Positions 1-12,150 of a stretch of 64,000 bases of DNA are shown here, one piece after another. The first letter of the stretch is position 1, and the number at the start of each line of letters is the position of its first letter. Below the pieces are notes generated by a model. The model saw only the letters and a program-made list of their open reading frames with translations. It had not been told where the DNA came from and made no database searches. The DNA is from Eriocheir sinensis. Its lineage: Eukaryota > Arthropoda > Malacostraca > Decapoda > Varunidae. The stretch lies in NCBI RefSeq assembly GCF_024679095.1, contig NW_026110822.1, positions 1 to 64,000 on the forward strand. Direction: 5' to 3'. Both the position numbers and the translations under genes were made by a program.

Positions 1-390
1 ATTTCCCAGGGTAGTTGTGTGACCCTGGTGGTAGTTTGACCCTTCCTCTGTACCATGAACTTAAGGGAACACACATTTGACCAGGATTTCCTAGGAGTTG
101 TGGGCATTTCCCGGGGTAGTTGTGTGACCCTGGTGGTAGTTTGACCCTTCCTCTGTACCATGAACCTAAGGAAACACACATTTCACCAGGCTTTCCTAGG
201 AGTTGTGGGCATTTCCCGGGGTAGTTGTGTGACCCTGGTGGTAGTGTGACCCTTCCTCTGTACCATGAACCTAAGGAAACACACATTTGACCAGGCTTTC
301 CTATGAGTTGTGGACATTTCCCGGATTAGGTGTGTGACCCTGGTGGTAGTGTGACCCTTCCTCTGTACCGTGAACCTAAGGAAACACACA
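1..390 (-). repeat. 105-bp tandem array
   Basis: Almost four copies of a unit with an exact period of 105 bp; the motif gtagttgtgtgaccctgg begins at 11, 116 and 221, with a variant at 326. The period is a multiple of three, so the minus strand stays open as a 35-residue repeat (core QRKGHTTTRV). Single diverged copies of the same sequence lie at 13,888-14,082 and 56,688-56,862. I therefore read this as local expansion of a dispersed repeat, not as a gene. Confidence 0.85.
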
Positions 391-639
391 TTAGAACTCA
401 ACCTACCTCCATTTTGGCCCTGGGAGGTGGTTGGTGTGGGGGTCTGAATCAGGCTCACCAGCAGGGACTTGGCACGACACACTACAACTTGTGACTATAA
501 TTTAGCCTCTAACTGCTGCTGCTGCGGAGGTCATAACTTTGGGGTGTAACAGAGATGTTTTTTTTATTGTGTGTGTGTGTGTGAGGAGGAAGAGGAAGAG
601 GAAGGAAGATTATAGATTTTCCTTTTCAGATGTGGAGGT

Positions 640-2306
<1,667 letters not shown>

Positions 2307-2379
2307 GCAAGAAGTGTCAGTTTGCTCAATAAATATACAAGCAATTTCTGGTGTTTTTTTCGTCCATTCTGCAAAGTTT

Positions 2380-3260
2380 ACAAAGACACAGATCTTGATA
2401 AAAGTGGAGATAACAAGGAAACGAAGAGGAAGAGGAAAGATTAAACTATTTTTTGGCATAGGAGGAAAGGAGGAGGAGAGGAAGGAAAAGGGAGAGAAAT
2501 GGAGTTGAACTTGGAGGAGGAAATTAACAAAACCACTAAAATTACGCTGGAGAAATACACAGACCTTAATAAAAGTGGAGATAGGAGAGGATTGAAAAGG
2601 AGGAGGAGGAAAAGGAAGACAGGAGGAGGAAAAGGAAAGATTAAGCTATTTTTTGGCAGAGGAAAAGGTGGAGGAAAGAGGAGAAAAATGGACTTGAACT
2701 TGGAGGAGCAAATGAATGAAACCACCAAAATTATGCCAGAGAAATACACAGACCTTGATAAAAGTGGAGATAACAGGGAAATGAGGAGGAAGAGGAAAGA
2801 TTAAGCTATTTTTTGGCATAGGAGGAAAAGAGGAAGAGGTGGAGGAAAGAGGAGAAAAATGGACTTGAACTTGGAGGAGAAAATGAACAAAACCACCAAA
2901 ATTGCGCTGCAGAAATACACAAATCTTGATAAAAGTGGAGATTAAAGAGAAACGAAGAGGAGGAGGAAAAAGAGGAAGACAAGAGGAAGAAGAGGAAAGA
3001 TTAAGCAGTTTTTTGGTATAGGAGGAAAGGAGGAAGAGAGGAAGGAAAAATGAGAAAAATGGAGTTGAACTTGGAGGAGGAAATGAACAAAACCACCAAA
3101 ATTACGCCGGAGAAATACACAGACCTTGATAAAAGTGGAGATAACAGGGAAACGAAGAGGAGGAGGAAGAAGAGGAAGACAGGAGGAGGAAGAGGAAAGA
3201 TTAAGCTTTTTTTTGGCATAGGAGGAAAGGAAGAAGAGAGGAGGAAAGAAGGGAAAAACG
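2380..3260. repeat. Purine-rich minisatellite, ~170-200-bp unit, five copies
   Basis: The landmark cttgataaaagtggagat recurs near 2,395, 2,563, 2,753, 2,923 and 3,127. Each unit also carries aacttggaggag and a ggaaagattaagc block. Unit length varies through the GGA-rich part. Open frames on both strands (Lys/Glu/Arg-rich or Leu/Phe/Pro-rich) look incidental. Confidence 0.85.
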
Positions 3261-3500
3261 GAGGAAACCTGGAGAGAATCAGTGAGAGAAAGGACCTGTT
3301 TTCAAGGCAGCCCCTGACCTGACGTAACCTTGTGCCTGAACATACACAGGGGGTGGGTTGCTTCACTCACCCACCATCTCCATGCGTCCTCCCCCAAGCC
3401 ATGAGGTGCGTGGGTGTCCCTCGGTGGTCTCCTGGGCTCACTGGAGGGCTGCTGAGTCTGGTCTCATCTCAGTTCCTTCCCTGCAAGAACCATCACGGAG

Positions 3501-3539
<39 letters not shown>

Positions 3540-3775
3540 CAACTTCAAGTGCCAATATCTCGGCAAGCACATCAGTTAGGAATACAAGATTCTAACACAA
3601 GATGCTCCTAACACTCGCCCACAACACCTGTAACTGGCAGTGCTCACAACCTTCTAGCTCCTGAGACACGAGGAATCAAATCACTTGGGGATGTCGTGGA
3701 CTTTGTGAGAGATGACCCTTCGCTACCAGGACTAGGCTGGGAGGGCTAGCTTTTGGACCCTCAACGGGGAGCACG
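3261..3775. other. No gene recognised; short (GT)n at 3,505-3,536
   Basis: Unique sequence with one GT tract. Nothing resembles a coding exon or RNA gene. Confidence 0.5.
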
Positions 3776-3783
3776 GTTAAGTA
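3776..3783. repeat. Left 8-bp target site duplication of hAT element
   Basis: gttaagta lies directly before the left terminal repeat and is repeated exactly at 5,779-5,786 after the right terminal repeat. An 8-bp duplication is the hallmark of hAT-superfamily insertion. Confidence 0.85.
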
Positions 3784-4399
3784 CAATGGCGTACCGAGGG
3801 GGGGGCCATGGGACCATGGCCCTCCCCTTTAGCAAAGAAAAAATAATATTGAATAAATAAATATTACTTGAACAATGGAGCTGCTGAGTTGAATAAGAGC
3901 AGGTGATCTATTTTGAGAAACATTCATTGACGACGTAGGTTCACGTGGCCGTAGCCTATTCATGTTATCCGTATAATATTTTCTGACCACAAATTCCAAA
4001 TTTCTGAAAATTATGATTGATAGACTTCACTTTCTTTTTATGTAGTACTTTTTTTCTATAGCGTGTGTCATTTCTTGAATTCACGCAGGCTTGGGATTTG
4101 TGTCTTTCCATTCTTTACATATTTCCTCCTTGGTCACAAAACGCCAGAAAACGCTTCACGTACGTACTCTATCTGGTGTAGGAAAGTCACCACTGACTCG
4201 GCTGATGCCCGGATAATTCAGTAAATCAGGTAGGTAAATAATGAAATAATGATTAAGAATAATTACGGCAAAACACGTTAGGTGAAGAATCAGCAGCCAA
4301 GCCTAATCTAAAGCAATAAGTGACCCAGGTTTTCTCATGAGTTTGGAAGTGCTCACCTCAGTTCTAAGTGTCACTAAACCCTTTCCGTAAAAGCTGCAG

Positions 4400-5135
4400 G
4401 GGTCACAACAAGAACTGATGGGTGCTCTTGGAAGTGTAGCTACACAGAGCTGCATAGATGCATTTCAGTCCTATCACGATGGAAATAAGTTCAACCAACT
4501 TTTTGCCCGAGCTGAGGAAAGGTACGGAGGGCAGAAGCCTTGAAGAATCAGTGGTCATCAGAAACATAATTAAGGCTAACCCTCCAACAGCAACTCCATA
4601 GGAGTACTATCAAAGAGCTATTTTTCTCCAGTTTTCGGACACTGCTGTAGCACAACTCAGGGAAGGGTTTGCATCTAAACACATTAGGAGTTTTTTGTTG
4701 GGAAATCTTGTTCCCTCTCTTTCAGTTGATACTTATTTTAGTGAACTGAAGGAGGCAGTTGAATTTTATGGAAAATTTCTTGGAGATGCAGATCTCGTTG
4801 AAGATGAATATCTACGGGGGCAGAGTTACTGGAAGCGTCGTGAATCTCATGAGAGGTCAAAGCAAGTTGTTGAGACATTGGCATGTGCCAAAAAATTGGG
4901 CACATATCCAAATTTTTCCACCTTATTGCATTTTTTTCAACCCCACCTGTTAGCACTTCCACCAATGAGCGATCCTTTAGTGCCCTTAAATTGCTTAAAA
5001 CATACCTTAATTAGGAACACAATGAGTAAAAGTTGTTTAAATGGACTGGCCTTACTTTGTCTATTGTGACACAAATCTTGATCATGAAGTCCTTGATGAA
5101 TTTGCACGTAAGAACAGACGCCTAAATTTGAGGTA
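4400..5135 (+). pseudogene. hAT transposase remnant (ZMYM1-like C-terminal half)
   Basis: The frame starting near 4,413 (ELMGALGSVATQ...) stops at 4,543. A second segment from about 4,600 (EYYQRAIFLQF, LLGNLVPSLS, YFSELKEAVEFYG) continues to about 4,945. The diagnostic hAT C-terminal dimerisation motif NERSFSALKLLKTYL is read in another frame at about 4,963-5,007. The tail NLDHEVLDEFARKNRR lies in a further frame near 5,080-5,130. At least two frameshifts and one stop therefore interrupt the gene. The arrangement matches transposases annotated in animals as zinc finger MYM-type 1-like or 52-kDa repressor-like. The N-terminal zinc finger and most of the catalytic core are not visible. Confidence 0.75.
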
Positions 5136-5655
5136 AACCAGTTTCAATGTATTGTTGTTAACAGTAACTAATCTAATTCCTCTAGTTAATTTTTATTTTA
5201 TATTCATAAAATACCTGACCCAGTTTCCATGTATCTTTAAAAATATGTATTACAGCAGCAGCCTGTATAAACGAAGATTATACATGTTATATGAATATAA
5301 AAAAAAATTCCTTGCCAGTATATTACTTTTTTATCAGAATATGTAACTAGTTCTAAACTAAGCAGTGTTGTTTCGAGGGTAAATTTTTGCAGTCCAAATT
5401 ACAGAAATGAACAAGATTTTAAAAGTAATGTTCGCTCAAGTAACATAAAATTAGTACTTTAAAGATTATTTAAATCTCCCAGATTTATGTTGTAATTATA
5501 TGCTACCAACAAACTTCTAAAATGTACAATGTATGTATATGTATGTATCAATGCATGTATGTATAAAAAAATAAATTTACCGAGCGATCTAACCCGAATC
5601 CTCAAGCTGTAGGGGATCCCTACGCTTGCAATAATACTGGATGCAGAAAAATTAT

Positions 5656-5656
<1 letters not shown>

Positions 5657-5741
<85 letters not shown>
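5657..5741. repeat. (TA)n microsatellite inside hAT element
   Basis: A pure TA tract about 40 bp from the right terminal repeat of the transposon. Confidence 0.95.
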
Positions 5742-5744
<3 letters not shown>

Positions 5745-5778
5745 CCCCCCCCTTTTCAATTTTCTGGGTACGCCACTG

Positions 5779-5786
5779 GTTAAGTA
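5779..5786. repeat. Right 8-bp target site duplication of hAT element
   Basis: gttaagta, identical to 3,776-3,783, follows immediately after the terminal cactg. Confidence 0.85.
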
Positions 5787-5942
5787 TGTGAGTTAACCGC
5801 ATGAAGGGTCACTTTGGACCATGTTCTGAGAAATGGTTACAAGCAGGAGTTCATAGATGTAAATTCTACTACTAATAACAAGGGCCCGTCTGAGGAAGGC
5901 AGAGGCTGGATGGTGAAGAAAGTTGTCGGCTCAAAGGGTTAA

Positions 5943-6325
5943 GAAACAGGATCCCTGCTGGGTTAATGGTCCCTCGGAGCGAGAAAAATGAGAAAAAATC
6001 ACCCCCACACAAACCATTTCATAATATATATCGAAGCATTTGTGATCAGATTATGTATCATCTATTTTTGGGGGTTTATATCATAACACAAATTTGGCCC
6101 GTTGCTGCTACATGGTAAAGCCACAAATTTGGCCCGTCGCTGCTGCACGGTAAAGCCACAAATTTGGCCCGTCGCTGCTACATGGTAAAGCCACAAATTT
6201 GGCCCGTCGCTGCTACACGGTAAAGCCACAAATTTGGCCCGTCGCTGCTACACGGTAAAGCCACAAATTTGGCCCGTCGCTGCTACACGGTAAAGCCACA
6301 AATTTGGCCCGTCGCTGCTAACGGG
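5943..6325 (-). mobile_element. piggyBac-like MITE with amplified 35-bp subterminal repeat
   Basis: Reverse-orientation member of a short non-autonomous family also found at 12,878-13,095, 29,227-29,405 and 48,450-48,626. It is bounded by TTAA at 5,939-5,942 and 6,326-6,329. The subterminal motif tttggcccgtcgctgctaca, which occurs once or twice in the other copies, is repeated about seven times here with a 35-bp period (about 6,088-6,325). The first 20 bp (5,943-5,962), lying between two TTAA sites, are inverted relative to the other copies. No open frame of interest. piggyBac affiliation is inferred from TTAA sites and termini beginning CCCGG. Confidence 0.7.
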
Positions 6326-6329
6326 TTAA

Positions 6330-7660
6330 GGTGACAAGGAAATTCATTGACAATTAGATCTAAGCATGTATCTCCATGCCTTTGAATTTGGAAGTTGGGT
6401 TTTTGACAGCTAACTATTGCCGGGAATCATCAGGAATTAACTGTTTTAACTCTGAGTATAAATGAGTCTAGTTATCAGCGCCCCAGAAGACAGTTTTAGG
6501 CTCGGAAGTTGGTGTTTTGATGCCTATTGGGGCACAGACTCAACGCTGTCTGTCGGGCCCCGGCCCAGCACGTTGAAGTAAGCCAAACAGTGGTAGAAAA
6601 TTCCTAGCAACTCACACGACATCCAGAAGCGCTGGCTGGGATTCAAGGGAACCACTGAGCTCAGAAAAAAATACTGAACCTGAGGATGAAGAAAGCCAAG
6701 TTGAACGGTGAACCATAACGAAGTTACAATGAACAACGAACAGTGAACATGTTGGCTCCATGACCTGATGTGTGAAGAGACAGGGAGTGAGCGTAGACAG
6801 GAAGTGCCGAGAGGCGGAACACTCGTGGGTCCTCCTATGGACGGGCATAGGGCCGGCGGGCATGAACTGTTCACGTGGGGGTTGTCATGACGTTTTGTGA
6901 CGTGTTGTGATGTAAAACAACACGATGGTGACGATTTGTATGGTAGCCGCTGGCCCTATATAAGAACTCAGCAAGGAGCAGGAGTGTCGCATTCACCAAT
7001 TCAGTAACAGTTAAGCTATCTTTGGGCTGTGGCCGTTACTGTACTTGGGGCAACATTGGCGAGTAGAATTACGAGACTCTGTTAGGAGAAGCCGTATTTC
7101 TTGTGACTGTGTAGCATGTGATCGTTCAGGAGTATTAGTGTTATGTTGAGTAGGAACAACATTCAGTGTTGTTGTTAGTGAAGCGTAACCAACCGTACAT
7201 ATGTGTGTTTCATTAGTGACTGGTCGAGTGTGTCTGCCGTGAAGAGTGTTGATTTCATTTGGGCGTGTGACAATTAGTAGTGACGTTAACTTGTTGATTC
7301 TGTACTTACTCATGTGCTCAGGTATATTCCTTTTACTGTTAGAATAAATATTATAAGCAACTCAGTCATTACCATCTACACCTCCCTCTGACACGTTATT
7401 AAGTGTGCAAACGGGAGTACAAAATGTCCTACTCAATCCTTTTACATTTGCCGACTTCTAACCTGAAAATTGCCTCCTTCGCCCCAATAGCTGGAATAAT
7501 TTATAGTTATCATTAAAATCGTCACTTGCAGATGTCTTCGGGGAATAATTAAGGGTCAAAACCAGGTAATTATGATGCCCTGAGTACGACAATCTGGCAC
7601 CACCGCTCAGAAGACACTTTTTGGCTCGGAAGATAGTTTTTTGACTTGAGGAATTGACTA
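6330..7660. other. No coding gene recognised
   Basis: Unique sequence. A block near 6,480-6,510 (agaagacagttttaggctcggaag) is partly repeated near 7,610-7,640. A promoter-like region is described separately. Confidence 0.5.
6956..7348 (+). promoter_or_regulatory. Promoter-to-poly(A)-signal arrangement, possible solo LTR or retroelement end
   Basis: TATATAAG starts at 6,956. Candidate initiators follow at gcattc (6,989) and tcagt (7,001). An AATAAA poly(A) signal lies at 7,343-7,348, about 340 bp downstream, and no long frame lies between. This compact order is typical of an LTR (U3-R-U5), but I could not find a convincing terminal TG...CA pair with a target duplication, nor a second LTR. It could also be a chance arrangement or a noncoding transcript. 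Confidence 0.25.
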
Positions 7661-7667
7661 TTTTAAC

Positions 7668-7865
7668 ACAGGGACAACTACCAACATAGGGACGACTACC
7701 AACACAGAAACGACCACCAACACAGGGACGGCTACCGACACAGGGACGGCTAACGACACAGGGACGACTACCAACACAGAGACGACTACCACCACGGGGG
7801 CGGCTACCGACACAGGGACAACTAGCAATACAGAGACAACTAACAACACAGGGACAGCTTCCACC
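7668..7865. repeat. ~18-bp minisatellite
   Basis: Degenerate repeats of the type agggacgactaccaacac. The minus-strand Val-rich frame across it is a by-product of the repeat. Confidence 0.8.
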
Positions 7866-7990
7866 AGTATTTTGTCACCTTTGAGAGTGGTTAATGTAAT
7901 CCTTCGCCCCCAAAAATCTTATTCAATTTCCTTTGTGTAGTGAGCATACCAATTCTTGACAGCATAGTTATTCTCTTGGTATATAATAAA

Positions 7991-7996
<6 letters not shown>

Positions 7997-8033
<37 letters not shown>
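7997..8033. repeat. (AG)n microsatellite
   Basis: Pure AG dinucleotide tract. Confidence 0.95.
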
Positions 8034-8037
<4 letters not shown>

Positions 8038-8239
8038 CATAGAAAATCAGACCACACAGACCCCATGGTCCAGACTAGGTGGTCTGTCCTTAAACCCAAG
8101 TGATTTTACATTAATCAGATGGCTCCAAGACGTTGCTTTTCTACTCTAGTTAATATTAAGTTGAAGGAAGTGACGGTCGAGCTTGTTTTTAAAGGAGTCA
8201 ATCGTGTTACACTGGACCACTGACGGTGGGAGCTTATTC

Positions 8240-9105
8240 CATTGGATAAAGATAGAAGGATACAGATAGTGTCAAAAGAAAGAAGATTAAATACTCTACA
8301 AATACACAAGAGTGCATCTCAAACAAACAAACAGAAAGCAGAGAAAAACATCCTTGACCCTGGTAGAGCGACCCCAGAAATTGAAAAACATGAACGAAAA
8401 ATGTCGATTAAAATAAAAATTACTCAAAATTGGATAGAGATAGGAACATACAGATAGTGCCAAAAAAAAAGAAGATTAAATACTCTACAAATACACAAGA
8501 GCGAATCTTAAACAAACAAACAGAAAGCAGAGAAAAACACTTCCAAACCTGGCAGTGCGATTCCATGGTGTCAAGACTAGAGGGTAGAATCATGAAAAAA
8601 GTCCTTATAAAAGTCAAACTAACTCATAATTGGATAAAGATAGAAGCATACAGATACCGCCAAAAGAAAGAGGATTAAATATTCTACAAATACACAAGAC
8701 TGCATCTCAAACAAACAAACAAAAAGCAGAGAAAAACATCCTTGAACCAGGTAGAGCGACCCCAGAAATTGAAAAACGTGTATGAAAAATGTTGATAAAA
8801 ATGGGAATTACTCAAAATTGGATAGAGATAAGAACATGCTGATAGCGCCAAAAGAAAGATGATTAAATACTCTATAAACACACAAGAGCGAATCCTAAAT
8901 AAACAAACAGAAAGCAGAGAAAAACATCCTTGAATCTGGTAGAGCGACTTCAGAAATTGAAAAACCTGAATGAAAAATGTTGATAAAAGTGTGAATTACT
9001 CAAAACTGGATAAAGATAGGAACATGCAGATAGCATCAAAAGAAAGAGGATTAAATACTCTACAAACACACAATAGCGCATTCCAAACAAACAAACAGAA
9101 AGCGC
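8240..9105. repeat. ~190-bp satellite-like tandem array, five copies
   Basis: aaacaaacaaacagaaagc recurs near 8,321, 8,510, 8,710, 8,899 and 9,086, so the unit is about 187-200 bp. Each unit has an A-rich part (ggattaaatactctacaaa) and a moderately conserved rest (gtagagcgaccccagaaattg). An inverted fragment of the same unit follows directly at about 9,105-9,155. Confidence 0.85.
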
Positions 9106-9155
9106 TATTTGCATGTTCCTATCTTTATCCAATTTTGAGTGGTTCCCATTTTAAT
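9105..9155 (-). repeat. Inverted fragment of the ~190-bp satellite unit
   Basis: gcatgttcctatctttatcc is the reverse complement of ggataaagataggaacatgc, which is found within the array near 9,008. The array therefore ends in a head-to-head flip. Confidence 0.75.
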
Positions 9156-9210
9156 CGACACACCACCACCACCACCTCTGGCTGCGTGCTGATGGTGTTC
9201 ATTATCGACA

Positions 9211-9266
<56 letters not shown>
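9211..9266. repeat. (AC)n microsatellite
   Basis: Pure AC dinucleotide tract. Confidence 0.95.
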
Positions 9267-9268
<2 letters not shown>

Positions 9269-9712
9269 CCACTGCCATACTCCCGTTTCCAGGGCTATTC
9301 CGGGCCCGGCGCCCCCTCCCTCCCACTGCTGGCCACGGCACAAACCACCTTCCCAGTGCTGGCCTGGCAGCGGCCGTCCACCCGGTGCTGCCAACAAGTG
9401 CCGCCAGAAGGTATATTTGCGTCTTACCACTAATTAACTATTGAGTAAGGTGTGTTCATTGCACTAAAGACTAGTTATAAAACATATTTATAGAAGTGAA
9501 ATAAAGTACTTATATTTGTAAACTAAAGTAGTGTTGCTATGTTCTGTGCCAAGTCTCGTGTGTTGCACTATTGTAAGGTCTTGTAAGCGTCAAGTACCAC
9601 AGAAAAGTACATGTAGACACTTAACACTTTTCAGCAATAATCCTTGCGAGCGAGGGTTGACTAAGGCACTGTTATTGCCAGGCCTGTTGGTTCGCCTGCT
9701 GACGCGTTTGTT
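9267..9712. other. No gene recognised
   Basis: The GC-rich first part and AT-rich second part show no exon, RNA gene or repeat I can name. Confidence 0.45.
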
Positions 9713-9915
9713 ACAGGACCACTACTACGACAGCCAGCTACTGTACTGTTACTTATATATACTGTTATAAGTGTTACGGGACCACCCCTGAGACAGCCAA
9801 CTACTGTACTGTTACTTATATATACTGTTATAAGTGTTACGGGACCACCCCTGAGACAGCCAACTACTGTACTGTTACTTATATATACTGTTATAAGTGT
9901 TACGGGACCACTACA
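9713..9915. repeat. 63-bp minisatellite, about three copies
   Basis: gttacgggaccacccctgag and variants recur at about 9,773, 9,836 and 9,899. An earlier diverged copy starts near 9,712. Confidence 0.85.
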
Positions 9916-9917
9916 CC

Positions 9918-9918
9918 A

Positions 9919-10008
<90 letters not shown>
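9918..10008. repeat. (TA)n microsatellite at LINE 5' boundary
   Basis: A pure TA tract ending exactly where LINE coding sequence begins. Confidence 0.95.
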
Positions 10009-10011
<3 letters not shown>

Positions 10012-11627
10012 TCAGAAGGCTTATGGACCTGATGGAGTGCCTCCTATTGTCCTTAAAAACTGTGCCTCCGTGCTGTCACCCTGCCTGGTCAAACTCTTTC
10101 GCCTCTGCCTGTCAACATCTACCTTTCCTTCTTGCTGGAAGTATGCCTTCACACAGCCTGTACCTAAGAAGGGTGACCGCTCCAATCCCTCAAACTACCG
10201 TCCTATTGCTTTACTTTCTTGTCTATCTAAGGCTTTTGAATCAATCCTTAACCGTAAGATTCAAAAGCACCTTTCCACTTCTGACCTTCTATCTGATCGC
10301 CAGTATGGGTTCCGCAAGGGCGTTCTACTGGTGATCTCCTAGCCTTCTTAACTGACTCTTGGTCATCCTCTCTTAGCCGTTTCTGGTGAAACTTTGCTAT
10401 TGCGCTGGACATATCAAAAGCTTTTGATAGGGTCTGGCACAAATCTTTGCTTACTAAACTACCCTCCTACGGTTTCTATCCTTCTCTCTGTACCTTTATC
10501 TCCAGTTTCCTTTCTGACCGTTCTATTTCTGCCGTGGTAGACGGTCACTGTTCTTCCCCTAAATCTATTAACAGTGGTGTCCCACAGGGTTCTGTCCTAT
10601 CTCCCACTCTTTTTCTGTTGTTCATTGATGATCTTCTTTCCAAAACGAACTGTCCTATCCATTCCTACGCCGATGATTCCACTCTGCATTATTCAACTTC
10701 TTTTAATAGAAGACCCACCTTCAGGAACTTAACGACTCAAGGCTGGAGGCTGCAGAACGCTTAGCCTCAGACCTTACTATTATTTCCGATTGGGGCAAGA
10801 AGAACCTGGTGTCCTTCAACGCCTCAAAACACAGTTTCTCCACCTATCCACTCGACACAATCTTCCAAACAACTATTCCCTATTCTATGACAACACCCAG
10901 CAATCACCTACCTCAAAACTAAACATCATAGTTCTATCAATAACTCAAAAACTACAATTCAAAAATCATATCTCATCTCTTACTAAATCAGCTTCCTCGA
11001 GGCTGGGCGTTCTGTACCGTCTCCGCCAGTTCTTCTCCCCTGCACAGTTGCTGTCCATATACAGGGGCCTTGTCCGCCCTCGTATGGAGTATGCATCTCA
11101 TGTGTGGGGGCTCCACCACACAGCTCTTCTGGACAGAGTGAGGCAAAGGCTCTTCGTCTCATCAGCTCTCCTCCTCATACTGATAGTCTTCTACCTCTTA
11201 AATTCCGCCGCAATGTTGCCTCTCTTTCTATCTTCTATCGATATTTCCACGCTGACTGCTCTTCTGAACTTGCTAACTGCATGCCACCCCCCCTCCCGCG
11301 GCCCCGCTGCACTCGACTTTCTACTCATGCTCATCCCTATACTGTCCAAACCCCTTATGCAAGAGTTAACCAGCATCTTCACTCTTTCATCCCTCACGCT
11401 GGTAAACTCTGGAACAATCTTCCTTCATCTGTATTTCCTCCTGCCTACGACTTGAACTCTTTCAAGAGGAGGGTATCAGGACACCTCTCCTCCCGAAACT
11501 GACTTATCTTTCGGCCACCTCTTTGGATTCTTTTTAGGAGCAGCGAGTAGCGGGCTTTTTTTTTTATTAATGTTTACTTTTTTGTGCCCTTGAGCTGTCT
11601 CCTTTGCTGTAAAAAAAAAAAAAAAAA
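10009..11627 (+). mobile_element. 5'-truncated non-LTR retrotransposon (LINE) with poly(A) tail
   Basis: The element begins directly after a TA tract in the middle of the reverse transcriptase domain and ends in a pure A tract (about 11,611-11,627). The 3' untranslated part contains gagcagcgagtagcgggctt and tgcccttgagctgtctcc. Its 5' truncation is typical of target-primed reverse transcription. A second fragment of the same family lies at 63,721-64,000. Codon-level similarity points to a Jockey-type or related clade of arthropod LINEs, but the clade cannot be fixed without a tree. Confidence 0.85.
10010..11502 (+). pseudogene. LINE reverse transcriptase, C-terminal part, frameshifted
   Basis: Conserved RT blocks can be read in order in shifting frames. 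GPDGVPP lies near 10,025-10,045. PVPKKGDRSNPSNYRPIALL and GFRKG lie near 10,155-10,320. ALDISKAFDRVWH lies near 10,400-10,440. SGVPQGSVLSPTLFLLFIDDL lies near 10,573-10,635. The catalytic YADD is at 10,666-10,677. The thumb and C-terminal region (LVRPRMEYASHVWG, about 11,067-11,110) follows, and the tail ends near 11,502. At least four frame changes occur, and the endonuclease domain and first ORF are missing. It cannot encode an active enzyme as written. Confidence 0.85.
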
Positions 11628-12150
11628 TCACATTCCCCACACACACACAAGGCACACACAGTGTTTAACGTTATCTCAATGCCAGCACACTAGACGCATC
11701 ACATTCCCCCCACACACACACAAGGCACACACAGTGTTTAACGTTATCTCAATGCCAGCACACTAGACGCATCACATTCCCCACACACACACAAGGCACA
11801 CACAGTGTTTAACGTTATCTCAATGCTAGCACACTAGACGCATCACATTCCCCACACACACACAAGGCACACACAGTGTTTAACGTTATCTCAATGCTAG
11901 CACACTAGACGCATCACATTCCACACACACACACAAGGCACACACAGTGTTTAACGTTATCTCAATGCCAGCACACTAGACGCATCACATTCCCCACACA
12001 CACATACAAGGCACACACAGTGTTTAACGTTATCTCAATGCCAGCACACTAGACGCATCACATTCCCCACACACACACAAGGCACACACAGTGTTTAACG
12101 TTATCTCAATGCTAGCACACTAGACGCATCACATTCCCCACACACACACA
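11628..12150. repeat. ~72-bp minisatellite, about eight copies
   Basis: cagtgtttaacgttatctca, cactagacgcatcacattcc and a short CA run recur every 71-73 bp immediately after the LINE poly(A) tail. Confidence 0.9.

Larger units (their letters stand above)
3784..5778 (+). mobile_element. hAT-superfamily DNA transposon, complete ends, degenerate transposase
   Basis: The 1,995-bp element is bounded by short terminal inverted repeats: caatggcgtacc at the left end, and cagtggcgtacc when the right end is read on the minus strand. Each is followed inward by a run of G. The 8-bp direct duplication gttaagta flanks it on both sides. The interior holds a broken transposase (about 4,400-5,135) with a hAT dimerisation motif and a long TA tract (5,657-5,741) close to the right end. 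Ends and target duplication look recent, but the reading frame is damaged, so the element would need transposase in trans. Superfamily assignment rests on target size, terminal sequence and the C-terminal motif. Confidence 0.85.

Noticed and set aside
11628..12150. CRISPR-like regular repeats
   Set aside because: These are contiguous tandem repeats without unique spacers in an animal genome; no cas genes.
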